64,000 nt of DNA from Fermentimonas sp. (GTDB lineage: Bacteria > Bacteroidota > Bacteroidia > Bacteroidales > Dysgonomonadaceae), in assembly GCA_015478775.1 (NCBI GenBank), contig JADMKP010000008.1, positions 434,076 through 498,075 on the forward strand, written 5' to 3'. Under the pieces are notes generated by a model that searched no databases, was not told the DNA's origin, and was given only the letters and a program-made list of their open reading frames with translations. Of the stretch, positions 39,091 through 47,298 are shown one piece after another. How positions within the stretch are numbered: the stretch's first letter is position 1; each line of letters starts with the position of its first letter. A program made the translations under genes and the position numbers.

Positions 39091-41106
39091 ATGAAAAAAA
39101 TAAAATATACCCATTCAATCAAAGCATTTCTTTTATGCTTGTTAATAATATCGATGTCGGGGTGTAACGATTTCCTAGAAATTGCTCCTCCATCATCTAT
39201 TTCTCCTGAGAGTTATCTATTATCAGAAGATCAGCTAGCAGCTTATACACTTAGATATTATGCAGAGTATGGAAGCTGGAATCAGAATAGTTCTACTGCA
39301 GGTGGCATGATACCTAGCCATCTTGGAGGAGGAAGTGAATCATTTTATCGGGATGATGATGCAACAGACAACGCAATCACTAGATCTACAAACGATCGTT
39401 TTAAACCAGGATTATGGCGCACAGGTACGACAGGAGGTAACTGGAACTTCAGCAATATATATGCATTGAATTACTATTTGCAAACTGTTGCTCCCCGACT
39501 TGAGGCTGGAGAGCTGAAAGGTAATCCAACAATGGTTTCTCATTATGTTGGTGAAGGATATTTCCTTAGGGCGCATGAGTACTTTTTCAGACTGCGTAAA
39601 CTAGGAGATTTCCCTATTATTACACAAACTTTACCTGATATTAAAGAAGAATTGGTGGCAGCTTCTGTACGCCAACCACGCAACGAGGTTGCACGCTTCA
39701 TTATTAGTGATTTGGATAAAGCTATCAACCTATTAAATAATAGTGTTACGAAACAAAGAATAACAAAAAATGTAGCATTATTGTTGAAGGCGCGAGTTGC
39801 TCTTTTTGAAGCTTCCTGGTTGAAATATCATGCAGGTACGGCATTAGTACCAAAAGGTAACGGATGGGCAGGAGATCCTTCTTATCAGTTCCCTAGCGGA
39901 AGTATTGAGAGCGAGATAGAATTCTTTTTAACTCAAGCCATGGCTGCTGCAGACCAAGTGGCATCAACAATTCCTTTAGTAGAGAACAACCAAGTCATTC
40001 GTGAATCAACTGCACAGCCACTCAACCCCTACTACGATATGTTTGCAACGGTTGATCCCTCCAAATACGCCGAGGTGCTTATGTATCGTGGTTATGTGGA
40101 TGGCTTGAGCACTCACTCATATAATCATAGAAATTATCATGGTGCACAAAGTGGTTTCACACATCAGATGGAACAGAACCAATTAATGGCTAATGGACTA
40201 CCTATTTACGCTCCAAGTAGCGGTTATGCAGGTGATGATTTCATTGAAGATACCAAGATAAATCGTGATTGGCGCTGGAGACTCTTTATGAAAGCACCCA
40301 ATGAAGTAAAAGCATTTATAAACACAAATACATTGGAGTATTTTCCTAATGCTCCTGTAGTTTATAGTACCGATGTTAAGTGGTCTACCTCCACTGGTTA
40401 TATGTTGGGGAAAGCTTTTTCTCATGATTATAATAACCAGGTATTGGAAAAAGATGTTACTGCTGCTGTTATCTTTCGTGCTGTTGAAGCTTATTTGATA
40501 TATATGGAAGCATCTTACATGAAAAATGGAAGCATCGATAATAAAGCAGATCAATACTGGAGAGCAATTCGTACTCGGGCGGGAGTTGATCCTGATTACA
40601 ACAAAACTATCGCTGCAACTGATATGAGTATCGAGGGAAAGAACGATTGGGGTGCATATTCAGCAGGTACGCTGATTGACCCTACTCTTTACAATATCCG
40701 TCGTGAACGACGTACTGAATTAATGAATGAAGGATTCCGTTATTCAGATCTAATTCGCTGGAGAGCAATGGATCAGCTTAATGGTTTTCAAATTGAAGGA
40801 TCTAAAGTGTGGGGCCCGATGAACGAAAGATTTGGAGCAGGTGTATTGCTTGCCGATCAGGCCGATGCAACTAAAAATACAATGTCATCTCCCAATCTAA
40901 GTACTTACATGAGACCATTTCAGGTGGTTGTTACCAACAATAATTTCTATGATGGTTTGTTCTTCACAGAAGCGCACTATCTGGATCCTATTGCATTAGA
41001 ACATTTTCTGGATACAGCAGAAGATGGTCAGACTCCATCTACATCGCCCATCTATCAAAATCCAGGATGGCCAACTGAAAGTGGTGCTGCTCCAATAGGT
41101 TATTAA
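39091..41106 (+). CDS. SusD/RagB-type surface glycan-binding lipoprotein
   Basis: A 671-residue SusD-family lipoprotein with lipobox SMSGC and the typical CNDFLEIAPPSSISPESY start of the mature chain. TPR-like helices follow, with the conserved EGYFLRAHEYFFRLRKLGDFP region and IRRERRTELMNEGFRYSDLIRWRAMDQL near the C-terminus. It forms the lid of the SusC transporter and binds the ligand at the cell surface. The ATG at 39091 is preferred over an in-frame GTG at 39082. At over 650 residues it is longer than SusD (about 550), as in many PULs for branched plant glycans. Confidence 0.93.
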   Translation: MKKIKYTHSIKAFLLCLLIISMSGCNDFLEIAPPSSISPESYLLSEDQLAAYTLRYYAEYGSWNQNSSTAGGMIPSHLGGGSESFYRDDDATDNAITRSTNDRFKPGLWRTGTTGGNWNFSNIYALNYYLQTVAPRLEAGELKGNPTMVSHYVGEGYFLRAHEYFFRLRKLGDFPIITQTLPDIKEELVAASVRQPRNEVARFIISDLDKAINLLNNSVTKQRITKNVALLLKARVALFEASWLKYHAGTALVPKGNGWAGDPSYQFPSGSIESEIEFFLTQAMAAADQVASTIPLVENNQVIRESTAQPLNPYYDMFATVDPSKYAEVLMYRGYVDGLSTHSYNHRNYHGAQSGFTHQMEQNQLMANGLPIYAPSSGYAGDDFIEDTKINRDWRWRLFMKAPNEVKAFINTNTLEYFPNAPVVYSTDVKWSTSTGYMLGKAFSHDYNNQVLEKDVTAAVIFRAVEAYLIYMEASYMKNGSIDNKADQYWRAIRTRAGVDPDYNKTIAATDMSIEGKNDWGAYSAGTLIDPTLYNIRRERRTELMNEGFRYSDLIRWRAMDQLNGFQIEGSKVWGPMNERFGAGVLLADQADATKNTMSSPNLSTYMRPFQVVVTNNNFYDGLFFTEAHYLDPIALEHFLDTAEDGQTPSTSPIYQNPGWPTESGAAPIGY

Positions 41107-41121
41107 TCCTATTTTATATTT

Positions 41122-41170
41122 AAGGCTGGCCGACTGTTTTTTAATCAAAAGAACATCGGACAGCTTTATT
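41122..41170 (+). terminator. imperfect hairpin between susD and the GH88 gene
   Basis: AAGGCTGGCCGA (41122-41133) can pair with TCGGACAGCTTT (41156-41167) with one mismatch, followed by an AT-rich tail. It may reduce read-through or protect the susCD mRNA 3' end. The T run is poor. Confidence 0.35.
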
Positions 41171-41221
41171 CTTACTATAAGTAATCAAAATAAAATCATT
41201 AAAAAATAAGAATTATAGAGT

Positions 41222-42466
41222 ATGAAAACAAAAACTGTAATTTCACTATTGGTGTTTACAGCACTTTTTTTGTGGACCTCGTGTAAAAATGAGAAGCCAA
41301 GGGATATCGTTGCTGAAAACTTTGAATTTGCAGCACAACAGCTAGAATATGCTGTGTTGTTGACAGAAGAAACAGTAAATAAAGACACGAGAGATTCACT
41401 AAAAAAAGCAGCCAGTCCTCTGGTTAGTCCAAGAACAATGTCTAATGACGGATCTTTAATAATGGTTCCTGCAAGAGACTGGACAAGTGGCTTCTTTGCC
41501 GGAGAGTTGTGGTATATGTATGAATACACCAAAGATCCTAAATGGGAGGAGTTGGCTGTTAGATTCACCTCACCACTTGAGAGTCAGAAACTAAATAAAG
41601 GTACTCACGACCTTGGTTTTATGATTTTTGACAGTTTTGGTCACGGTATGCGTCTGTCAGACAAACCAGAATACAAAGAAATCAATATGGATGCTGCACG
41701 CTCACTAGCTTCGAGATATAAACCCAATGCTGGAATAATTCGTTCTTGGGATCACAATGGCCAAAAATGGGACTGCCCGGTAATCATTGATAATATGATG
41801 AACCTTGAGTTGCTTTTCTGGGCTTCTAAAGAAAGTGGAGATACCAGCTTTTATGATATTGCCGTAAACCACGCTAATACAACTATGAAAAATCACTTCA
41901 GAGAAGATTATGGTACCTGGCATGTAGTAGATTATGATACCATTACTGGAGAAGTGCGTAACAAGACAACGCATCAGGGCTTTGCCGATGAATCTTCATG
42001 GACTCGAGGTGAAGCGTGGGCTTTATATGGGTATACCATGACTTACCGTGAAACAAAGGATGAAGATTTTCTTACTCATGCAAGAAATATTGTAAATTTT
42101 ATCTTTACACACCCAAATTTGCCTGAAGATTTAATTCCTTATTGGGATTTTGATGCACCAGAGATTCCTAATGAACCGCGCGATGTGTCTGCGGCAACTA
42201 TTACAGCGTCTGCATTATATGAATTGAGTTTATATGGAGGGGAAAAGTCCGCTCAGTATAAAGAGTGGGCAGATACTATATTAAAAAACTTAACCAATCA
42301 TTATCGTGCCACTTTACAATCAGATGCAGGTTTTCTATTATTACACAGCACAGGGGGCAAATCATTGAATTCTGAAATAGATGTACCTCTAGTATATGCC
42401 GATTATTATTTCTTAGAAGCTTTATTGAGAAAATCGAAGATTGAGAATAATCTACCTTTATTCTGA
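41222..42466 (+). CDS. GH88 unsaturated glucuronyl hydrolase lipoprotein
   Basis: A 414-residue GH88-family protein with a lipoprotein signal (lipobox LWTSC, C21). The catalytic aspartates of unsaturated glucuronyl hydrolases (Asp88 and Asp149 in the Bacillus enzyme) correspond to D130 in THDLGF and D190 in VIIDNMMNLELLFW. Other family marks are RDWTSGFFAGELWY, DESSWTRGEAWALYGY and the Trp/Asp-rich PYWDFDAP. It hydrates and removes the 4,5-unsaturated uronic acid that polysaccharide lyases leave at the non-reducing end. It implies that the targeted glycan contains uronic acid and is attacked by a lyase encoded elsewhere. It follows susD by 115 bp. Confidence 0.92.
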   Translation: MKTKTVISLLVFTALFLWTSCKNEKPRDIVAENFEFAAQQLEYAVLLTEETVNKDTRDSLKKAASPLVSPRTMSNDGSLIMVPARDWTSGFFAGELWYMYEYTKDPKWEELAVRFTSPLESQKLNKGTHDLGFMIFDSFGHGMRLSDKPEYKEINMDAARSLASRYKPNAGIIRSWDHNGQKWDCPVIIDNMMNLELLFWASKESGDTSFYDIAVNHANTTMKNHFREDYGTWHVVDYDTITGEVRNKTTHQGFADESSWTRGEAWALYGYTMTYRETKDEDFLTHARNIVNFIFTHPNLPEDLIPYWDFDAPEIPNEPRDVSAATITASALYELSLYGGEKSAQYKEWADTILKNLTNHYRATLQSDAGFLLLHSTGGKSLNSEIDVPLVYADYYFLEALLRKSKIENNLPLF

Positions 42467-42563
42467 TATTTAAGTTGTTTATTTGAGTCGCCGGATGCAA
42501 CATCCATATTCTATAGGCTAATTCTAATATAAATAGAGAATGAGCAATATTCTCGCCTAAATT

Positions 42564-42609
42564 ATCGTTTATTTGCACGATATTTTGATTTATCGTTATT
42601 TTAAACGAT
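42564..42609 (+). promoter_or_regulatory. two tandem palindromic operator-like sites before satD
   Basis: Site 1, ATCGTTTATTTGCACGAT (42564-42581), and site 2, ATCGTTATTTTAAACGAT (42592-42609), are both 18 bp with ATCGTT/AACGAT-type arms and 6-bp centres; site 2 is a perfect inverted repeat. Their centres are 28 bp apart, and both are followed by ATT. Site 2 ends 9 bp before the satD start codon, so binding there would block transcription or be very close to the start point. Confidence 0.65.
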
Positions 42610-42618
42610 ATTCGCACA

Positions 42619-43236
42619 ATGGTAGCAGTTATAACAGGTGATATTATAGATTCAAGGAAAGTGGTGAACCAAGATAAATGGTTGGTGCCACTCAAAAGTC
42701 TTTTCAGCACTTGGGGTAAAAGATCTAAAGATTGGGAATTGGAGAGGGGCGACTTTTTTCAAGTGGAAGTGAAGAATCCTATTGATGGGCTAGAAAAGGC
42801 TCTTCAAATTAAGGCACTAATTAAAAAGGTTGAACCTCTCGATGTGCGCATGGCCATCGGGATAGGGGAGAAAACATATTCGGGTGAATCTATATCTGAA
42901 AGTAATGGACAGGCTTTTATATATTCAGGTGAGAAATTCGACTTGTTAGATAAAGAAAACATTACACTTGGTATAAAAACTCAATGGCGTGATTTTGATG
43001 AGGAGATGAATCTTTATTTAAAGTTAGCTGGCACGTTTATGAATAAATGGACTGTTTCATCAGCTGAGTTAATGGAGATTATTCTAAAGAATCCAAACAT
43101 AACACAAGAAGAGATTGGTAAGTGCTTGGGTATAAAGCAAAACTCAGTAAGCGGCAGATGGAATAGAGCTTATGCAAATGAGATTTTGGAAGTTGATGAT
43201 ATGTTTCGGAAAAAGATTAACACTCTCCTCAAATGA
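42619..43236 (+). CDS. SatD-family protein with C-terminal helix-turn-helix
   Basis: A 205-residue protein starting MVAVITGDIIDSRKV, the hallmark of the SatD family. The central part (WELERGDFFQVEV, DVRMAIGIGEK) resembles the family core, and the C-terminal part (NITQEEIGKCLGIKQNSVSGRWNRA, about residues 157-181) is a clear helix-turn-helix. The molecular function is not established; SatD was named from a Streptococcus acid-tolerance locus. Two palindromic sites just upstream suggest that it may bind its own promoter. Its stop overlaps the start of the DUF3307 gene (ATGA), indicating translational coupling and a joint function. Confidence 0.8.
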   Translation: MVAVITGDIIDSRKVVNQDKWLVPLKSLFSTWGKRSKDWELERGDFFQVEVKNPIDGLEKALQIKALIKKVEPLDVRMAIGIGEKTYSGESISESNGQAFIYSGEKFDLLDKENITLGIKTQWRDFDEEMNLYLKLAGTFMNKWTVSSAELMEIILKNPNITQEEIGKCLGIKQNSVSGRWNRAYANEILEVDDMFRKKINTLLK

Positions 43237-43949
43237 TTTTAATTATCAAGCTCATATTAGCGCATTTTATTGGAGATTTTATTCTTCAACCCAAAAAGTG
43301 GGTGAAAGAAAAAGAAATTCATAAAGCAAAGTCTCTGAAGCTTTATTTACATGGTTTGATTCATGGAGCATTAGTTTTGTTGATATTATGGGATTTAAAC
43401 TCTTGGCTATTAGCGTTACTGTTAATGACATCACATGTAGTTATTGATTCTATAAAACTGTTTGCTCAAAAAGAAAAAAACAGATCAAACTGGTTCTTGA
43501 TAGATCAAGGGCTGCATATTATAAGCATTTTTGTTCTGTGGGTTATTTTCTTTAAACCCGAATTACATTTTGATTCATGGGTTGAAAATACAAACATTTG
43601 GGTTTATGCAACTTCCATAGTATTTATAACTGTTGTATCGGGGATATTAATAAAAGAACTGATGCATAACTGGACAAAAACATTAAATGAAAGCAATGAA
43701 GATTCATTGATTAATGCGGGTAAGTATATCGGAATGTTGGAACGTATGCTTGTTTTTATTTTTGTCATAACAGGTCATTGGGAAGGGATTGGGTTTTTAG
43801 TTGCTGCTAAATCAGTATTTCGTTTTGGAGATTTAAAAGAGTCGAAGAATAGAAAACTAACAGAATATATACTAATTGGTACACTATTAAGTTTTGCGAT
43901 AGCTTTATTTACGGGGCTGTTGGTCTTAAATCTTATTATAAAAAGTTAG
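43233..43949 (+). CDS. DUF3307-family membrane protein
   Basis: A 238-residue protein with about six hydrophobic segments. The N-terminal LILAHFIGDFILQPKKWV matches the HFxGDFxLQ signature of DUF3307. Other polar residues conserved in the family lie in HGLIHGALV and TSHVVIDSIKL, including His and Asp that could form a membrane active or metal site. Function is unknown. The 4-bp overlap with satD indicates that the two products work together; the pairing recurs in Bacteroidota as far as I recall. Confidence 0.75.
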   Translation: MILIIKLILAHFIGDFILQPKKWVKEKEIHKAKSLKLYLHGLIHGALVLLILWDLNSWLLALLLMTSHVVIDSIKLFAQKEKNRSNWFLIDQGLHIISIFVLWVIFFKPELHFDSWVENTNIWVYATSIVFITVVSGILIKELMHNWTKTLNESNEDSLINAGKYIGMLERMLVFIFVITGHWEGIGFLVAAKSVFRFGDLKESKNRKLTEYILIGTLLSFAIALFTGLLVLNLIIKS

Positions 43950-43975
43950 TAAACTAATCATCCTTAATTTTAAAT

Positions 43976-44899
43976 ATGGTTTTGTTTAATGCAGAAAGAA
44001 AATACTTAATAAAAAAAAGAAGGACATATATGACACTATTTTCACTATTATTCTTTGTCTCAACTATGAGTTTATTATCGCAGGAAAATGAAATATTGCT
44101 GTTCCCCAACGGTGCTCCGGGTGAGACTGTGCAACTTAAACAGGTTGATGATGCTACAGGAAATAAGGTAGCTGGGTGCCCGGTTATGCGCGTTGCTAAT
44201 GTAAGTGAGCCTACATTAACATTCTATCCGGCTAATGCCGATACTAACACGGGTGTAACCATTATTGTGAATCCGGGTGGCGGGTATAATATTCTGGCTT
44301 ATAATCTGGAAGGGACTGAAATATGTAAACGTTTCAACAGTTACGGAATAAATTGTGTCCTTGTGAAATATCGTGTGCCACGTCGTGAAGGACTGGATAA
44401 GCATGCGGCGCCCCTTCAAGATGTGCAAAGGGCAATTGCTTATACACGCTCACATTCTAAGGAGTGGAATATAAATCCTGATAAAATTGGAGTATTAGGC
44501 TTTTCTGCAGGAGCACACTTGTCGGCTGTGGCCAGTACAAACTACACTAATCGCACATATCCAAGAATAGATGCTCATGATGATGTAAGTTTACGTCCCG
44601 ATTTCGCAGTATTGATATATCCCGCATATCTTTCAGCAGATAATTTTTCTATTTCTCCCGAGTTGAAGGTCGATGAAAATACACCTCCCACTATTTTAAT
44701 ACAAACACAAGACGATAATAGCCATATCGATAGTAGTATTTTTTACTATTACGCACTTAAAGAAGCAAAAGTGCCTGCTACAATGCATCTTTATCCTTCC
44801 GGTGGTCATGGTTATGGTGCACGAAATACCGGTCATACAGTAAATGAATGGCCTCATAGGGTGTTATCATGGTTGAGGGATATTAAGATGATTATGTGA
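43976..44899 (+). CDS. secreted alpha/beta hydrolase, acetyl-esterase-like
   Basis: A 307-residue alpha/beta hydrolase of the BD-FAE/acetyl-xylan-esterase-like type. The oxyanion region is NPGGGYNILAYNLEG, the nucleophile motif GVLGFSAGAH, the acid lies near TQDDN and the histidine in SGGHGYG. The signal peptide is preceded by KKRR in the longer version starting at 43976; an alternative ATG at 44030 gives 289 residues but lacks the positive charges expected before the hydrophobic core. It probably deacetylates plant oligosaccharides and may serve the upstream utilisation genes. It ends at a clear terminator. Confidence 0.8.
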   Translation: MVLFNAERKYLIKKRRTYMTLFSLLFFVSTMSLLSQENEILLFPNGAPGETVQLKQVDDATGNKVAGCPVMRVANVSEPTLTFYPANADTNTGVTIIVNPGGGYNILAYNLEGTEICKRFNSYGINCVLVKYRVPRREGLDKHAAPLQDVQRAIAYTRSHSKEWNINPDKIGVLGFSAGAHLSAVASTNYTNRTYPRIDAHDDVSLRPDFAVLIYPAYLSADNFSISPELKVDENTPPTILIQTQDDNSHIDSSIFYYYALKEAKVPATMHLYPSGGHGYGARNTGHTVNEWPHRVLSWLRDIKMIM

Positions 44900-44927
44900 T
44901 TATGTTCAATTCATATTCATAAATAAG

Positions 44928-44960
44928 AAGCCGGGACTTTCAAAGGTTCCCGGCTTTTCG
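44928..44960. terminator. terminator between the hydrolase gene and the GIN-domain gene
   Basis: GC-rich arms AAGCCGGGA (44928-44936) and TCCCGGCTT (44948-44956) followed by TT, with an inner CTTT/AAAG pairing. It separates two convergent genes. Confidence 0.75.
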
Positions 44961-45002
44961 TTACAAAACACACACAAATGTAATCTATCTAAATAGACAA
45001 GT

Positions 45003-45722
45003 TTAATCACCTGTTTTTATTTTTCCTATACCATCTTTATTCAAATTAGTTTCTTTTGGCTTACCATAGTAAGTGACATTTCCTATACCTTCGGAGTCTA
45101 TTTTGAGATATTCAGATGCATAGCAACTAACATTTCCTACACCTTCAGATGTTACTATTGCATTTGGAGTTATTAGTTTTCGAGTATTTATGTTTCCTAC
45201 TCCCTCTGAACTAATTTCTAACCGATCTGCCTGGCCTTCAATTGAGATGTTTCCTACACCTTCAGAATCAATCTTTACTCTGCCTGCATTGAGGTATTCG
45301 GCGCTTATATTTCCCACACCCTCAGAATTTATTATTAGCTCAGGTGTATCAAAATTTCCTTTAATTACTATATTGCCAACACCTTCAGAGTCGATATGCA
45401 TTAAGTTTGGTGTTGTAACATAAATTGTTAGTTTATTAGAGCTGTTTCTAATTCTCTTCATTAATCGGTCTTCCATTTCAAGTACCAAAGTCTCATTATC
45501 CATTTTTACCTCAAGCATATCAAGTAATGCTTCCGCACCTTCTGCTGTTACACTTGTTTGTGATGCTTGTCTAACTTCAATATTAGCTACTACTGAAGAT
45601 TTTATTGCCGTGAAGTTTGAAACTTCAAATTCATCTTTTGACAGACGCGTTTGTGCGCATGAAATGCTACTAATTGATATTAGCAGTGTAACTAGAACTA
45701 AAATATTTATTTTTTTCATCAT
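45003..45722 (-). CDS. secreted GIN-domain (DUF2807) protein with SEGVGN repeats
   Basis: A 239-residue exported protein: signal peptide ending near SISCAQ (either lipidated at the Cys or cut after it), then a DUF2807 'putative auto-transporter adhesin, head GIN' domain. From about residue 108 the sequence has six copies of SEGVGN or SEGIGN spaced roughly 19-22 residues apart and a seventh degenerate copy (KDGIGK), which predicts a parallel beta-helix or beta-solenoid with one turn per repeat. Function of these domains is unknown; they are widespread on Bacteroidota cell surfaces. It may be independent of the exporter operon 243 bp upstream on the same strand. Confidence 0.82.
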   Translation of the reverse strand: MMKKINILVLVTLLISISSISCAQTRLSKDEFEVSNFTAIKSSVVANIEVRQASQTSVTAEGAEALLDMLEVKMDNETLVLEMEDRLMKRIRNSSNKLTIYVTTPNLMHIDSEGVGNIVIKGNFDTPELIINSEGVGNISAEYLNAGRVKIDSEGVGNISIEGQADRLEISSEGVGNINTRKLITPNAIVTSEGVGNVSCYASEYLKIDSEGIGNVTYYGKPKETNLNKDGIGKIKTGD

Positions 45723-45965
45723 ATTGGTTTAATTAATTATTCTAAATTGTTAGAGTCATAAGCTATTCAATTGGAAAACGAACATTAAATAATTTTTCAA
45801 AAATTAATATCATTAATATGACTTATCACCTCTCTGTTAGGTTACAAAAATTTCAGTGAAAAATTCTAATAACTATATTTTTTTTAATATTGGGTTAAGA
45901 AATTTAATAAAACACTGTTTCGTAATTCACTAGGGTTTAATGCTATTCTATAAAATGTAGAAAGA

Positions 45966-47279
45966 CTAATCTTTAAGAAGCTCAAGAATTTTTAATCTAA
46001 AAGCATACTCATATTTAGCCTGCGCCTCTTCGCCAAGAGCTTGTGTCTGATTGTTTTTTGCAAGAAATAACTCATAAGAGTTTGAACGACCACTTTCGTG
46101 TTTCGCCTCTGTAAACCTATATGCTTCATTGCTTGCTTCTACCGATTTTTGTGCAGCTTTCCATCTGCTTTCAGATGCAATTGCATTATAATATGCCTGC
46201 TCAATCTGTTTGCGTAGTTCCAGTTTTGTTTTGTCTAATTCCAGCTGAGTATTAATAATTGCAAGTCTTGCGCTACTAACATTATTTCTTATCTGGAACC
46301 TGTTGAATATTGGAATTCGCAGATTAAAACCAAGCGAGTTGCTCATATTATTTTTAATTTGTGTGCTGAAGGAATCATTGGGTCGACCACTCATATTATA
46401 ATAATTTGTACCCATATTAGCACCAAATGAAAGGGTGGGGAAGTACTGTGCACGAGCCATCAATACTTCATACTCGCTACTTTCTAGGCGGTATTGCATA
46501 CTTCTTATTTGAGGTCTGTTTGCAAGTGCACTTTCATATACTACTTCAGATGGAAGTAGTGCAGTCTCATTAATTAACGTCTCGGCAGAAGGGGCAACAA
46601 TATCAAAATTGTAGAAAGTTTCCAACTCCATTATCTGTGCAAGATCTAAAAGTGCCAACTTAAGATTATTCTCTGCTTGAACCCGATTCAACTCTTCGCG
46701 AGCCAATTGAGCTTCAACTTCAAACAGTTCGCCTTCTGCCAACCTTCCACTCTCAACAAGTGAAAGCCTTCGTTGATGATCGGCATCTGTTGATTCGAGC
46801 TGATTCTCTGATATTCTAAGTAATTCTTTATTTAATAGAGCTTGAAGAAATGCCGTTGATACACTCATTATAATGTCGTCTTGCATCTTTTCAAGGTCTG
46901 CTTCAGAGGCGTACATATCTGCCTTACGTGCATCGATATTATACTTCATTCTTAAGCCGTCAAATATGGTTACATCCGTACTTATGCCAAAGTTTGTCTG
47001 TTTGGAATTGATGTTATCATAAACATTATCAATACCTATGGAACGGCCAAATACAAAGTTTTGCCCTGCATTGGCATTCAAGTTGGGGAGTAAATCGGCC
47101 CGTGCCTGACTATATGCCAATTCTCTCTGCTGACGATTTACTTCCTGCTGTTTTATATTTCGGTTGTTTTCCAGAGCAATATCTATGCATTCCAGTAGCG
47201 TGTATTGCTTTTGTGCAGTTGCTGAAGATATTGTTGTTCCGGCAAAAAACAGGAATATAATTATATTTTTAAACTTCAT
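45966..47279 (-). CDS. TolC-family outer-membrane efflux protein
   Basis: A 437-residue outer-membrane factor with signal peptide (cleaved near ATAQ). Two outer-membrane efflux repeats are visible, with long heptad-rich helices (ELLRISENQLESTDADHQRRLSLVESGRLAEGEL; LELDKTKLELRKQIEQAYYNAIASE). It forms the trimeric channel through which the inner-membrane pump ejects its cargo. It is the last gene of a five-gene operon of ATPase, two permeases, adaptor and channel. No clear terminator was seen in the 243 bp that follow, which are AT-rich and hold nothing recognisable. Confidence 0.92.
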   Translation of the reverse strand: MKFKNIIIFLFFAGTTISSATAQKQYTLLECIDIALENNRNIKQQEVNRQQRELAYSQARADLLPNLNANAGQNFVFGRSIGIDNVYDNINSKQTNFGISTDVTIFDGLRMKYNIDARKADMYASEADLEKMQDDIIMSVSTAFLQALLNKELLRISENQLESTDADHQRRLSLVESGRLAEGELFEVEAQLAREELNRVQAENNLKLALLDLAQIMELETFYNFDIVAPSAETLINETALLPSEVVYESALANRPQIRSMQYRLESSEYEVLMARAQYFPTLSFGANMGTNYYNMSGRPNDSFSTQIKNNMSNSLGFNLRIPIFNRFQIRNNVSSARLAIINTQLELDKTKLELRKQIEQAYYNAIASESRWKAAQKSVEASNEAYRFTEAKHESGRSNSYELFLAKNNQTQALGEEAQAKYEYAFRLKILELLKD

Positions 47280-47298
47280 AATGTTTTCTCTTTAAATT

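Noticed and set aside
45000-45400. Regularly spaced DNA repeats resembling a CRISPR array
   Set aside because: The repeated units are short, degenerate and in frame inside a coding gene; there are no cas genes nearby.
45190-45423. Plus-strand ORF with repeated FPTPSE motif
   Set aside because: It is the antisense reading of the SEGVGN repeats of the minus-strand GIN-domain gene, so the repeats are a shadow.
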